12,687 bases of DNA, taken from positions 1 through 12,687 of the forward strand of contig CALDHQ010000721.1 of assembly GCA_937894055.1 (NCBI GenBank), in the 5' to 3' direction. The DNA comes from an uncultured Polymorphobacter sp. Its GTDB lineage: Bacteria > Pseudomonadota > Alphaproteobacteria > Sphingomonadales > Sphingomonadaceae. The notes below the pieces were generated by a model. That model saw nothing but the letters and a program-made list of their open reading frames with translations, searched no databases and was not told the origin of the DNA. This document shows positions 1 through 6,823 of the stretch, in pieces (position 1 is the first letter of the stretch; every line of letters starts with the position of its first letter). Both the position numbers and the translations under genes were made by a program.

Positions 1-242
1 TCCATCAGCACGTCATTGCCGGCGATGCCGAGCTGTGCCGCGCCATGTGCAACAAACGTCGCGACATCGAAGGCGCGGACGCGGATCACCGCGATGCCGG
101 GGACGTTGGTGCTGAACTTGAGCGCGCGGCTGTTCTCGTCCGAAAACGCCGGCTCGGGGATGATGCCGACGCGCGCCAGCACCGGCAGCGCTTCCTTGAG
201 GATGCGGCCCTTGGGCAGCGCGATGATGATCTCGTCGGTCAT
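1..242 (-). CDS. hisG: ATP phosphoribosyltransferase, short form, N-terminal part (cut by the left edge)
   Basis: HisG condenses ATP with phosphoribosyl pyrophosphate in the first committed step of histidine biosynthesis. Reading the minus strand from the ATG at 242 gives 80 residues. They begin [19 protein letters not shown] and later read [14 protein letters not shown]; both are typical HisG segments (the ALPKGR N-terminus and the GxxxLGIxGxDVL turn of the catalytic domain). The gene continues past base 1, so roughly the last 130 to 150 residues of a short-form protein are missing here. Short-form HisG normally needs the regulatory partner HisZ; that gene is not in the window and would be expected nearby on the missing side. 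No strong Shine-Dalgarno is visible before the ATG, but the N-terminus matches the family well. It is divergent from the DUF2332 gene, with about 80 bases between the two starts. Family assignment is secure; the missing C-terminus cannot be judged. Confidence 0.93.
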   Translation of the reverse strand, partial: MTDEIIIALPKGRILKEALPVLARVGIIPEPAFSDENSRALKFSTNVPGIAVIRVRAFDVATFVAHGAAQLGIAGNDVLM

Positions 243-313
243 GATGGCGCAGGCTCTACCCGCGCGGCGGTTGCGCGTCCAGCATCAGGGTGCCACTACG
301 GGCATTCCAAGGC

Positions 314-320
314 AAAGAGG
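314..320 (+). promoter_or_regulatory. Shine-Dalgarno that fixes the DUF2332 start
   Basis: AAAGAGG lies five bases before the GTG at 326. The alternative upstream GTG at 290 has no comparable purine-rich stretch. This favours 326 as the true initiation codon. Confidence 0.6.
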
Positions 321-325
321 TCGAT

Positions 326-1375
326 GTGGCGGAAGCGGATGTGCGCACGGTGTTCGCCAAACAGGGCGATTGGTGCCGGCGCCTCGACGCGCCGCTGGTG
401 GGCCGCGTCTGCGACACGCTGGCGCGCGTGCTCGACGATTCGACAGCGACTGGCCGCGCAGTATTGGGCTGGCCCGGCGACGGTTTCGCCGATGCGCTGC
501 CGATGCGCCTGGTTGGCGGGCTCAACGCGCTGGCGCGGCGCGGTGACCTGCCCGCGCTCGCCGCTTGTTATCCGCCCAATCCTTCGCCGACCGATGCCGC
601 GCTCGCTGCAGCACTTGCCGCTGGCCTGCATGACGATCGGCTGCTCGACTGGATCGCCAGTGCGCCGCAAACCAACGAAGTCGCGCGATCGGGGGTGCTG
701 ATGCCGGGGCTGCTGGTCATCGCGCAAATGACCGGATTGCCGGTGGCGCTGTTCGAACTCGGGGCCAGCGCCGGGCTGAACCTGCGGCTCGATGACTATG
801 GCTATGTGCTCGGCGGGCAGCGATTCGGCCGGGCGGATGCACCGCTGACGCTGGCGCCAAAATGGGATGGTGCACCGCCGCCAGCAGCGCCACTCAAGGT
901 CGTTGCGCGGCGTGGCGTCGATCTCAATCCACTCGATCTGCGAGATCCCGCGACGCGCGAAAAGCTGATGGCGTTCGTCTGGCCCGAACAGGTCGAGCGC
1001 GTGCATCGCCTTGAATCCGCGATTGCAGCGTTCGTTGCCGACCCCGTCGCACTCGACAGGGCCGACGCTGCCGACTGGGTCGAATCGGTGATCGCGACAA
1101 GCGACGGTGTCGCAACCGTGGTGTTTCACAGCATCGCCTATCAATATTTCCCCACCGCGACGCAGGCGCGCATCGCTGCCCATATGGCCAACGCCGGCGC
1201 GGCCGCCACTGCTGCCGCACCGCTGGCCTGGCTGCGCTTCGAACTCGATGATGCCAGTGCCGAGGCACCGCCGACGCTGCGGCTGACGCTGTGGCCCGGC
1301 GGCGAATATCTGCTGGCGCGCACCCACCCACATGGCGCGGTGGTGCATTGGCTTGGCGCAGGAAGCCCCGCATGA
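326..1375 (+). CDS. DUF2332 family protein (possible Rossmann-like enzyme)
   Basis: This 349-residue protein matches what I recall of the DUF2332 family (COG4427), which has no established function. Visible family landmarks are a glycine-rich segment, FELGASAGLNLRLDDYGY at about residues 143-160, and VVFHSIAYQYFP at about 265-276. The first resembles motif I of S-adenosylmethionine-dependent methyltransferases, so a SAM-binding Rossmann fold is a fair guess but unproven. No signal peptide or membrane segment is seen. An in-frame GTG at 290 would add 12 residues, but the GTG at 326 is preceded five bases upstream by AAAGAGG, so I chose 326. The stop overlaps the maf start as ATGA, suggesting translational coupling with maf and the genes beyond. 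Family call is good; activity is unknown. Confidence 0.85.
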   Translation: MAEADVRTVFAKQGDWCRRLDAPLVGRVCDTLARVLDDSTATGRAVLGWPGDGFADALPMRLVGGLNALARRGDLPALAACYPPNPSPTDAALAAALAAGLHDDRLLDWIASAPQTNEVARSGVLMPGLLVIAQMTGLPVALFELGASAGLNLRLDDYGYVLGGQRFGRADAPLTLAPKWDGAPPPAAPLKVVARRGVDLNPLDLRDPATREKLMAFVWPEQVERVHRLESAIAAFVADPVALDRADAADWVESVIATSDGVATVVFHSIAYQYFPTATQARIAAHMANAGAAATAAAPLAWLRFELDDASAEAPPTLRLTLWPGGEYLLARTHPHGAVVHWLGAGSPA

Positions 1376-1950
1376 GCGCACCCCGTCTGATTCTTGCTTC
1401 GGCCAGCCCGCGCCGCGTCGCCTTGCTGGCGCAGATCGGCATCACCGCCGATGCCGTCGATGCGGCGGATATCGACGAATCGGTGTTTGGTAACGAGCGC
1501 CCCGCCGATCACGCCGTGCGACTGGCCTGGGCCAAGGCGGCGATTGTCGCGCAGCGTCACCAGGGCGCAGTCGTGCTCGGCGCCGATACGGTGGTGGCGG
1601 TCGGGCGGCGTATCCTGCCCAAGGCCGAATCGGAAGCGCAGGTGCGCGCCTGCCTCGAGCTGGTGTCGGGGCGTCGACATGATGTGCTCACCGCCGTTAG
1701 CGTCGTCGATGCTGCCGGCAACCCGCACCATCGGATGTCGACGACGACGGTGATCTTCAAGCGACTGTCGGTGGCCGAAATCGATGCCTATGTCGCGAGC
1801 GGCGAGGGGCTGGGCAAGGCCGGCGGCTATGCCATCCAGGGCCGCGCCGAAGCGCTGGTGCGGCGCGTGCAGGGCTCATGGTCGGGGGTGGTCGGGCTGC
1901 CGCTGTTCGAAACGCGCGCGCTGCTGTCGGGAGCGGGTATCGATGTCTGA
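1372..1950 (+). CDS. maf: Maf nucleoside triphosphate pyrophosphatase (YhdE-type, dTTP/UTP)
   Basis: Maf proteins hydrolyse non-canonical or excess nucleoside triphosphates to monophosphates and pyrophosphate, cleaning the cytoplasmic nucleotide pool; some also restrain septum formation. The 192-residue product has the expected length and all main motifs: LILASASPRR at residues 6-15, GADTVV at 70-75 with the catalytic Asp72, and GKAGGYAIQGRA at 148-159. GYAIQG and GSWSGVVGLPL near the C-terminus follow the YhdE (dTTP/UTP) subgroup rather than the YceF (m7GTP) subgroup. The ATG overlaps the DUF2332 stop in an ATGA, with AGGAAG six bases upstream at 1360-1365. The 3' end overlaps the next gene by eight bases. 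The order maf, RNase E/G-like, yacG is a recurrent alphaproteobacterial arrangement. Substrate subgroup is inferred from motifs only. Confidence 0.95.
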   Translation: MSAPRLILASASPRRVALLAQIGITADAVDAADIDESVFGNERPADHAVRLAWAKAAIVAQRHQGAVVLGADTVVAVGRRILPKAESEAQVRACLELVSGRRHDVLTAVSVVDAAGNPHHRMSTTTVIFKRLSVAEIDAYVASGEGLGKAGGYAIQGRAEALVRRVQGSWSGVVGLPLFETRALLSGAGIDV

Positions 1951-2956
1951 AACAGCTCTGGTCGAAATCGGCATCGGTGAAACGCGCGCACTGGTGCTCG
2001 ACGGCGAAACGGTGGTCGAGGCGCATGTTGAACGCGATGACGGTGGTTTGCGTGCCGGTGACCTGTGGGCAGCGCGGCTGGCGAAGATCCTCGTGCCCGG
2101 CGTGCGCGGTATCGTGCTCGCCGGTGACGCCGAAGCGCTGCTCGAACCGCTTCCGGCAGGATTGACCGAAGGCGCGCTGGTGCGCGTCGAGGTGGTGCGC
2201 GAGGCGATTCCCGAAGCCGGGCGACTGCGGCTCGCAAAGGTCGCGGTACGCGCCGGGGCGATGCGCGGGCCGGGGCGAATCAGCCATGGCCCCGACCTTG
2301 TGGCGCGACTGCACGCGCGTGGCCTGCCGGTCACTGAAACCACCGGCTACGGCTTCGACCGGCTTGAGGATGCCGGTTGGAGCGAAACGCTCGAAGCCGC
2401 GACCACTGGCCATGTAGCGTTTTCGCATGGTCTGCTGACAATTTCGCCGACGCCGGCGATGACGGTGATCGATGTCGACGGGGCGGCGGCACCCGAAGTC
2501 CTTGCGCTGTCGGCAGCCGATGCCGCCGCCGCCGCGATTTGCTGCTTCGACATCACAGGCTCGATCGGCATTGATTTCCCGACTGTTGCCGACAAGGCTG
2601 TGCGCACGCGCATCGGCGAATTGCTCGACCTGGCGCTGCCCAAGCCGTTCGAACGCACCGCCGTCAACGGCTTCGGCTTTGTCCAAATCGTCCGGCCACG
2701 CCTGCGCGCCTCGCTGGTCGAGTTGCTGCGTGCCACCCCCGTCGCCAGTGCAGCGCTGGCGCTGCTGCGCGCCGGTGAGCGCGCGGTCGGCGCGGGTGAC
2801 CGTGTGGTGACAGCAGCGCCGGCGGTGATCGACTGGCTGACAGCGCGCGCCGATCTTACTGACGAGCTCGAGCGGCGCTGCGGCGCACGCGTGCGCTTGC
2901 AGGCGGACCCCGCAATCGCTACCGCGGCCGGACATGTCGCCACGATCCCCCGCTGA
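1943..2956 (+). CDS. Compact RNase E/G-family protein with an altered metal-site residue
   Basis: The 337-residue product resembles the catalytic half of RNase E/G, endoribonucleases that cut single-stranded AU-rich RNA. Residues about 38-103 (GDLWAARLAKILVPGVRG onward) align by eye with a degenerate S1 RNA-binding domain. AMTVIDVDG at 172-180 corresponds to the RNase E segment ALTAIDVNSG that carries the first metal-binding Asp (here Asp177). IGIDFPT at 208-214 corresponds to the second Asp (here Asp211). FGFVQIVRPRLRASL at 244-258 matches the downstream FGLxExxRxRxRxSL box. Two differences stand out. The Asn of DVN is Asp here (DVD), and no CPxC zinc-link is visible; the protein is also well short of the 460 or more residues of full RNase G. 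GGGAG at 1929-1933 supports the ATG, and the gene overlaps both maf and yacG. It may be an active compact nuclease or an RNA-binding relative; sequence alone does not decide. Confidence 0.8.
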   Translation: MSETALVEIGIGETRALVLDGETVVEAHVERDDGGLRAGDLWAARLAKILVPGVRGIVLAGDAEALLEPLPAGLTEGALVRVEVVREAIPEAGRLRLAKVAVRAGAMRGPGRISHGPDLVARLHARGLPVTETTGYGFDRLEDAGWSETLEAATTGHVAFSHGLLTISPTPAMTVIDVDGAAAPEVLALSAADAAAAAICCFDITGSIGIDFPTVADKAVRTRIGELLDLALPKPFERTAVNGFGFVQIVRPRLRASLVELLRATPVASAALALLRAGERAVGAGDRVVTAAPAVIDWLTARADLTDELERRCGARVRLQADPAIATAAGHVATIPR

Positions 2957-3128
2957 GGCCAAGTGCCCGATCTGCCGCCGGCCGACGCTGGCAGCGTTTG
3001 CGCCCTTCTGTTCGCCGCGTTGCCAGGACCGCGATCTGCTCAATTGGCTGGGTGACGGCTATGCCTTGCCGGGTGAACCTGTCGATCCCGATGATATCGG
3101 GCTGGACAAGCGCGAGGGGCAAGACTAA
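2934..3128 (+). CDS. yacG: Zinc-binding protein YacG (DNA gyrase inhibitor family)
   Basis: YacG is a tiny zinc-finger protein; the E. coli protein binds GyrB and inhibits DNA gyrase. The 64-residue product carries the family's four zinc ligands: Cys11 and Cys14 in CPIC, and Cys26 and Cys30 in FCSPRC. They are followed by the conserved DLLNWLGDGYALPGEP segment at 34-49. An acidic, probably disordered tail follows, as is usual. The ATG lies 23 bases inside the RNase E/G-like gene, so the two are probably translated together. tRNA-Phe begins 33 bases after the stop. Whether it inhibits gyrase in this organism is known only by family analogy. Confidence 0.93.
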   Translation: MSPRSPAEAKCPICRRPTLAAFAPFCSPRCQDRDLLNWLGDGYALPGEPVDPDDIGLDKREGQD

Positions 3129-3161
3129 ATCCGCCGCTCGCACCGCGCTTGCGACGGTTGC

Positions 3162-3236
3162 GCCCGGGTAGCTCAGGGGTAGAGCAGGGGATTGAAAATC
3201 CCCGTGTCGGTGGTTCGATTCCGCCCCCGGGCACCA
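3162..3236 (+). tRNA. tRNA-Phe (anticodon GAA)
   Basis: A full cloverleaf folds by hand. The acceptor stem GCCCGGG (3162-3168) pairs with CCCGGGC (3226-3232), followed by discriminator A and an encoded CCA (3234-3236). The D arm is GCTC/GAGC. The anticodon stem GGGGA/TCCCC flanks the loop TTGAAAA, with the anticodon GAA at 3194-3196. The T arm is GGTGG/CCGCC with the loop TTCGATT. It lies 33 bases after yacG on the same strand and may be cotranscribed with it. No intrinsic terminator is evident downstream. Confidence 0.97.
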
Positions 3237-3404
3237 TTTGGTGTCCACAGACATCCTCGCAAATTCAAAGCGCATTCGTTGCCCGTCCCGATGCCCGCGC
3301 CCTGCGGCAGCGGTGCAAAGGAGAGTCCGCGCAGCCACAACGGCGGCGCACTTCGACAGCGGCCCGACAACGCGCGTCGCCGGCCGCGAGCTCGAACCCG
3401 GCCG
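3237..3404. other. Gap between tRNA-Phe and the iorB-like stop; no gene seen
   Basis: These 168 bases separate the 3' end of the plus-strand tRNA from the 3' end of the minus-strand oxidoreductase gene. I see no credible coding frame, no hairpin with a T-tract for either direction and no tandem repeat. The convergent transcripts presumably end here by Rho or by weak structures. Confidence 0.5.
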
Positions 3405-5594
3405 CTAGGCCTTTTTGAGCAACGCCGTATCGACCGGCAACGACCGCACACGCACACCGGTCGCCGCGAAAATCGCATTGGTGATGGCGGGCGGTACCGG
3501 CGGATAGGCGGGTTCGCCCAGTCCGGTCGGTGGGTTGTCACTGGTCACCATCTCCACCGCGACGGGTGGCGCATCGGCGATCCGCAACAGCGGATAGTCG
3601 TCGAAATTGCTTTGTTCGACGCGGCCGTTGGCCACGGTGATCTGCTGGTTGAGCGTCGCGTTGATGGCATCGAGCGTCGAGCCGACAATCTGGTTGTTCG
3701 CGCCGCTGGGGTTGACGATCTGGCGCCCGACATCGCCCGCGACCCAGACTTTGACCACCTTGACGGTGCCGTCATCGGCAACCTTGACCTCGGCGACGCT
3801 GGCGAAATAGCCGCGGTGGCTGAAGTAGAAGGCAATCCCCAGACCCGAACGCGGCGCCATGGCGCGGCCCCAGCCCGCCGCCTTGGCGGCAGCATCGAGC
3901 ACGGCGCGCGTACGCCCGGTATCAAGTCCGGTGTGGCCGTTCGACGTGTCCCCAACGATTCGCGGACTGCCGAGAATCTGTTGCCGGAACGCCAACGGGT
4001 CGATTTTGGCCGCGAGTGCCAATTCGTCGAGAAACGACTGCATGACAAAGCCGAAGGCGTTGCTGACCGGCGCGCGCAACGGACCCGTCTCGAGCGGCGT
4101 CGGCATCAACGAGGCGCCAATGGCAATATTCTCGACGAAGCCGTCGGGAAACAGGCCGGGCGCAATCTGCGCCGACCGGGCAAACTTGCCGTCGCCGCCG
4201 TAGCTGACAAAATGGTTGCGCCAGGCGATCAGCTTGCCGCTGGCATCGAGGCCGCCACTGAGATTGTGAAAGCCGCCCGGCCGGTAGAACGCCTGCTGGA
4301 TGTCCTGCTCTCGCGACCAGATCAGCTTGACCGGCTTGCCCGCCCGCGCCGCGATCGCGGCCGCTTCGACCATGAAATCATTGCCAAGCCGGCGCCCGAA
4401 GCCACCGCCGCAGCGCATCATGTGAATGGTGATGCTGCCAGGCGGCACGCCGAGCGCCTTGGCAACCTGCGCGCGGCCCGGCTCGGGGTTCTGCGTTGGT
4501 GCCCAGATCTCGACCTTGCCGCCGGCGACACGCGCAGTGCAGTTCATCGGCTCCATCGCCGCGTGCGCCAGATACGGGTAGCTGTAGACGGCATCGACAC
4601 GCTTGGCGGCGCCCGCCAGCGCCTTGTCGGTATCGAGCGTCGAAACAATGCTCTGCTGCGGCGGCTGTTTGGCGAGTGCCGCCGCCTGCGCCGCAATGGC
4701 AGTGCTGCTCGCACTGGCACGCGGCCCTTCGTTCCAGACGATGGCCAGTGCCGCGCGGGCGCGGTTGGCGGTCCACCAGCTGTCGGCGATGATGGCGACG
4801 CCTTCGCTCAGCCCGGTGACCGCAGGGTCGCCACTACCGGTGATGACATAGACGTCGATGACGCCCTTGATCGCCTTGGCCTTGGTCAGATCGGCACTCT
4901 TGATGGTGCCGCCGAACACCGGGCATTTTTCATACGCGGCATAGACCATGCCCGGCACCTTAGCATCGATGCCGAACAGTGGTTGGCCGGTGACCAGCTT
5001 GTAGTTGTCGACGCCGGTCATGGGCTGGCCGATAATGGTGAAATTCGCCGGGTCCTTGAGCGTGATGCTCGCGGGATCGGGCAGCGGCAATTTCGCCGCA
5101 TCGGCCGCAACGTCGCCGTAGCCGAGCTTGCGACCCGAAGCCGGGTGCAGCACCGTGCCGCTGGCGGTGGTGCATTCGCCCGCCGGCACGCCCCAGCGCG
5201 CCGCAGCGGCGCTGACCAGCATCGCGCGCGCGGTCGCGCCCATGCGGCGCAGCGGGTCATATTGCAGCGTTGTCGCCATGCTGCCGCCGGCGACCTGGCG
5301 GCCGTAGACCGCCGTGTCGGCCAGCGCCTGTTCGACGGTCACCGCACTCCAGTCGACATCCAGCTCTTCGGCGACCAGCTGCGGGATCGAGGTTTTGACG
5401 CCCTGCCCGATCTCGGGATTCTGCGCCATGATGGTGACGCTGCCGTCGGCATGCACCGTGACATAGGTGTTGAGCTTGGCGTCGGTTGCATCTGCCGCAA
5501 AGGCGCGCGCAACGGGCCCGAAACCCAGGGTCAGCCCGCCACCGGCGGCGGCGAGCACGGTCAGCAGCGACCGCCGGTTGATTTGCACCGTCAT
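3405..5594 (-). CDS. Molybdopterin-binding large subunit of a xanthine dehydrogenase/IorB-family hydroxylase
   Basis: The 729-residue product is the catalytic subunit of a periplasmic molybdenum hydroxylase of the isoquinoline 1-oxidoreductase beta (IorB) / aldehyde dehydrogenase type. It inserts a water-derived oxygen at an electron-poor carbon. The N-terminus has a twin-arginine signal: NRRSLL at 6-11, a hydrophobic stretch, and a likely cut after ARAFA. Molybdopterin-contact segments include GGGFGRRLGNDF near the middle. GLGEPAYPP near the C-terminus carries the expected catalytic Glu (about residue 694). GGAGG-like purines (GGAGG at 5601-5607 on the minus strand) precede the ATG. It lies three bases after the 2Fe-2S subunit gene, so both come from one transcript. 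No cytochrome c subunit or XdhC-like maturation factor is adjacent. The substrate cannot be told: aldehydes, N-heterocycles and others are all possible. Confidence 0.9.
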   Translation of the reverse strand: MTVQINRRSLLTVLAAAGGGLTLGFGPVARAFAADATDAKLNTYVTVHADGSVTIMAQNPEIGQGVKTSIPQLVAEELDVDWSAVTVEQALADTAVYGRQVAGGSMATTLQYDPLRRMGATARAMLVSAAAARWGVPAGECTTASGTVLHPASGRKLGYGDVAADAAKLPLPDPASITLKDPANFTIIGQPMTGVDNYKLVTGQPLFGIDAKVPGMVYAAYEKCPVFGGTIKSADLTKAKAIKGVIDVYVITGSGDPAVTGLSEGVAIIADSWWTANRARAALAIVWNEGPRASASSTAIAAQAAALAKQPPQQSIVSTLDTDKALAGAAKRVDAVYSYPYLAHAAMEPMNCTARVAGGKVEIWAPTQNPEPGRAQVAKALGVPPGSITIHMMRCGGGFGRRLGNDFMVEAAAIAARAGKPVKLIWSREQDIQQAFYRPGGFHNLSGGLDASGKLIAWRNHFVSYGGDGKFARSAQIAPGLFPDGFVENIAIGASLMPTPLETGPLRAPVSNAFGFVMQSFLDELALAAKIDPLAFRQQILGSPRIVGDTSNGHTGLDTGRTRAVLDAAAKAAGWGRAMAPRSGLGIAFYFSHRGYFASVAEVKVADDGTVKVVKVWVAGDVGRQIVNPSGANNQIVGSTLDAINATLNQQITVANGRVEQSNFDDYPLLRIADAPPVAVEMVTSDNPPTGLGEPAYPPVPPAITNAIFAATGVRVRSLPVDTALLKKA

Positions 5595-5597
5595 CGC

Positions 5598-6056
5598 TCA
5601 GGCCTCCGTCGTGGCGGCGTGGATCGCCGCGCGGATACGGGGATAGGTGGCGCAGCGGCACAAGTTACCAGCCATCGCGGCGTCGATGTCGGCATCGGTC
5701 GGCTTGGGCTTGCTCGCCAGCAGCGCAGCCGCCGACATGATCTGCCCGGACTGGCAATAGCCGCACTGCGCGACATCGCCCGCCACCCAGGCGTCCTGCA
5801 GCGCCTTGCCGTGCGGCGTCGCGCCAATGGCTTCGATGGTGGTGACGTGGCGCTTGCCGATGCTCGATACCGGCGTCTGGCAACTGCGGACCGCCACGCC
5901 GTCAAGGTGGACGGTGCAGGCGCCGCATTGCGCGATGCCGCAGCCGAATTTGGTGCCGGGCAGGTCGAATACCTCGCGCAACACCCACAGCAACGGCATC
6001 TCGCCATCGACATCGACCTGCTGCGGCGTGCCGTTCACCGAAATCGTATAAGCCAT
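5598..6056 (-). CDS. 2Fe-2S subunit of a molybdenum hydroxylase (IorA-like)
   Basis: This 152-residue protein carries electrons from the molybdenum site of its partner. The plant-type ferredoxin cluster is bound by Cys39, Cys44, Cys47 and Cys59 (CGIAQCGAC, then SCQTP). The second cluster, in the helical domain, is bound by Cys98, Cys101, Cys133 and Cys135 (CGYC and [12 protein letters not shown]). All eight ligands are present and the length is normal for IorA. The ATG at 6056 has a strong AGGGAGG Shine-Dalgarno (6062-6068), five bases away. A longer open frame extends upstream but reads antisense through the TMEM175-like gene, so it is not coding. No FAD subunit is present, which fits the two-subunit IorAB type that passes electrons to a membrane or periplasmic acceptor. 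The protein has no signal of its own; it is probably exported together with the Tat-tagged large subunit. Confidence 0.94.
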   Translation of the reverse strand: MAYTISVNGTPQQVDVDGEMPLLWVLREVFDLPGTKFGCGIAQCGACTVHLDGVAVRSCQTPVSSIGKRHVTTIEAIGATPHGKALQDAWVAGDVAQCGYCQSGQIMSAAALLASKPKPTDADIDAAMAGNLCRCATYPRIRAAIHAATTEA

Positions 6057-6176
6057 CGCGACCTCCCTGTTGCGGCGATACTGCCACCGCGCCCGTGCCG
6101 ACGCCAGAGTCGAGCTTGCCGCAGGCGCGCGATTCGCGCAATTTGCACGCTGAGGTGCGACAGTGATGCCAACGCG

Positions 6177-6767
6177 ATGAACAAGACCCGGCTCGAAGCC
6201 TTCAGCGACGGCGTGCTCGCCATCATCATCACCATCATGGTCCTCGAACTCAAGGTGCCGCACGGCGCCGAATGGGCGGCGCTCGAAGGTCTGTGGCCGG
6301 TGTTCCTGAGCTATGTGCTCAGTTTCATCTATGTCGGCATCTACTGGAACAACCACCATCACATGCTGCACGCCTGCCACCATGTGACCGGCGCAGTGAT
6401 GTGGGCGAACATGCATCTGCTGTTCTGGCTGTCGCTGCTGCCGTTCACCACCGGCTGGATGGGCGAGAATCACTTCGCGCCGCTGCCCGACATGTTTTAC
6501 GGCACCAACCTGCTGCTCGCGGCGTTCGCCTTTACGATCCTGCAGCGCGCCATCATCGCGGCCAACGGCGACGACCACACGCTTGCCGATGCCATCGGCC
6601 ATGACATCAAGGGCAAGCTGTCGAAAGTCTTTTACGCCAGCGGTGTCGGGTTGACGCTGGTCGCGCCGTGGGTCGGTTTTGTCTGCTATCTGATCCCGGC
6701 GCTGATGTGGGTGGTGCCCGACCCGCGCATCGCGCGACTGTTCGATACGCAGCATCCAAGGCGATGA
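6177..6767 (+). CDS. TMEM175-family integral membrane protein (DUF1211, putative K+ channel)
   Basis: The 196-residue product matches bacterial TMEM175 relatives, which assemble as potassium-selective channels built from six-helix units. The family signature RxxxFSDGV is present as [20 protein letters not shown] at residues 5-24, forming the first helix and filter region. Further hydrophobic segments lie at about 40-57, 73-93, 106-127 and 153-180, giving five or six membrane spans. WNNHHHMLH at 57-65 is the family's WxxHH-type loop. The ATG at 6177 has no clear Shine-Dalgarno, but no in-frame ATG, GTG or TTG lies close upstream. The gene is divergent from the iorA-like gene, with 120 bases between the two starts. 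Channel activity is inferred from the family. Confidence 0.88.
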   Translation: MNKTRLEAFSDGVLAIIITIMVLELKVPHGAEWAALEGLWPVFLSYVLSFIYVGIYWNNHHHMLHACHHVTGAVMWANMHLLFWLSLLPFTTGWMGENHFAPLPDMFYGTNLLLAAFAFTILQRAIIAANGDDHTLADAIGHDIKGKLSKVFYASGVGLTLVAPWVGFVCYLIPALMWVVPDPRIARLFDTQHPRR

Positions 6768-6823
6768 GCGCCAGCGCACGCGCGGGATGACAGCACCCCG
6801 CGATTGTCGCTATCAGCGTCGAC

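Noticed and set aside
1757..3043. A 428-codon minus-strand frame opposite maf and the RNase-like gene.
   Set aside because: The plus-strand genes have clear family motifs, overlapping starts and Shine-Dalgarnos. The antisense product is low-complexity and Arg-rich.
3040..3541. Minus-strand frames across the tRNA giving peptides such as GARGRNRTTDTGIFNPLLYP and VPGGGIEPPTRGFSIP.
   Set aside because: These are the well-known spurious antisense translations of tRNA genes; the tRNA cloverleaf explains the sequence.
3192..6176. A plus-strand frame stays open for about 3 kb from inside tRNA-Phe, antisense through both oxidoreductase genes, into the TMEM175-like gene.
   Set aside because: It is the antisense shadow of two clearly real minus-strand genes in GC-rich DNA. 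Its translation is Arg/His/Gly-rich with no domain resemblance, and only the part from 6177 is a genuine protein.
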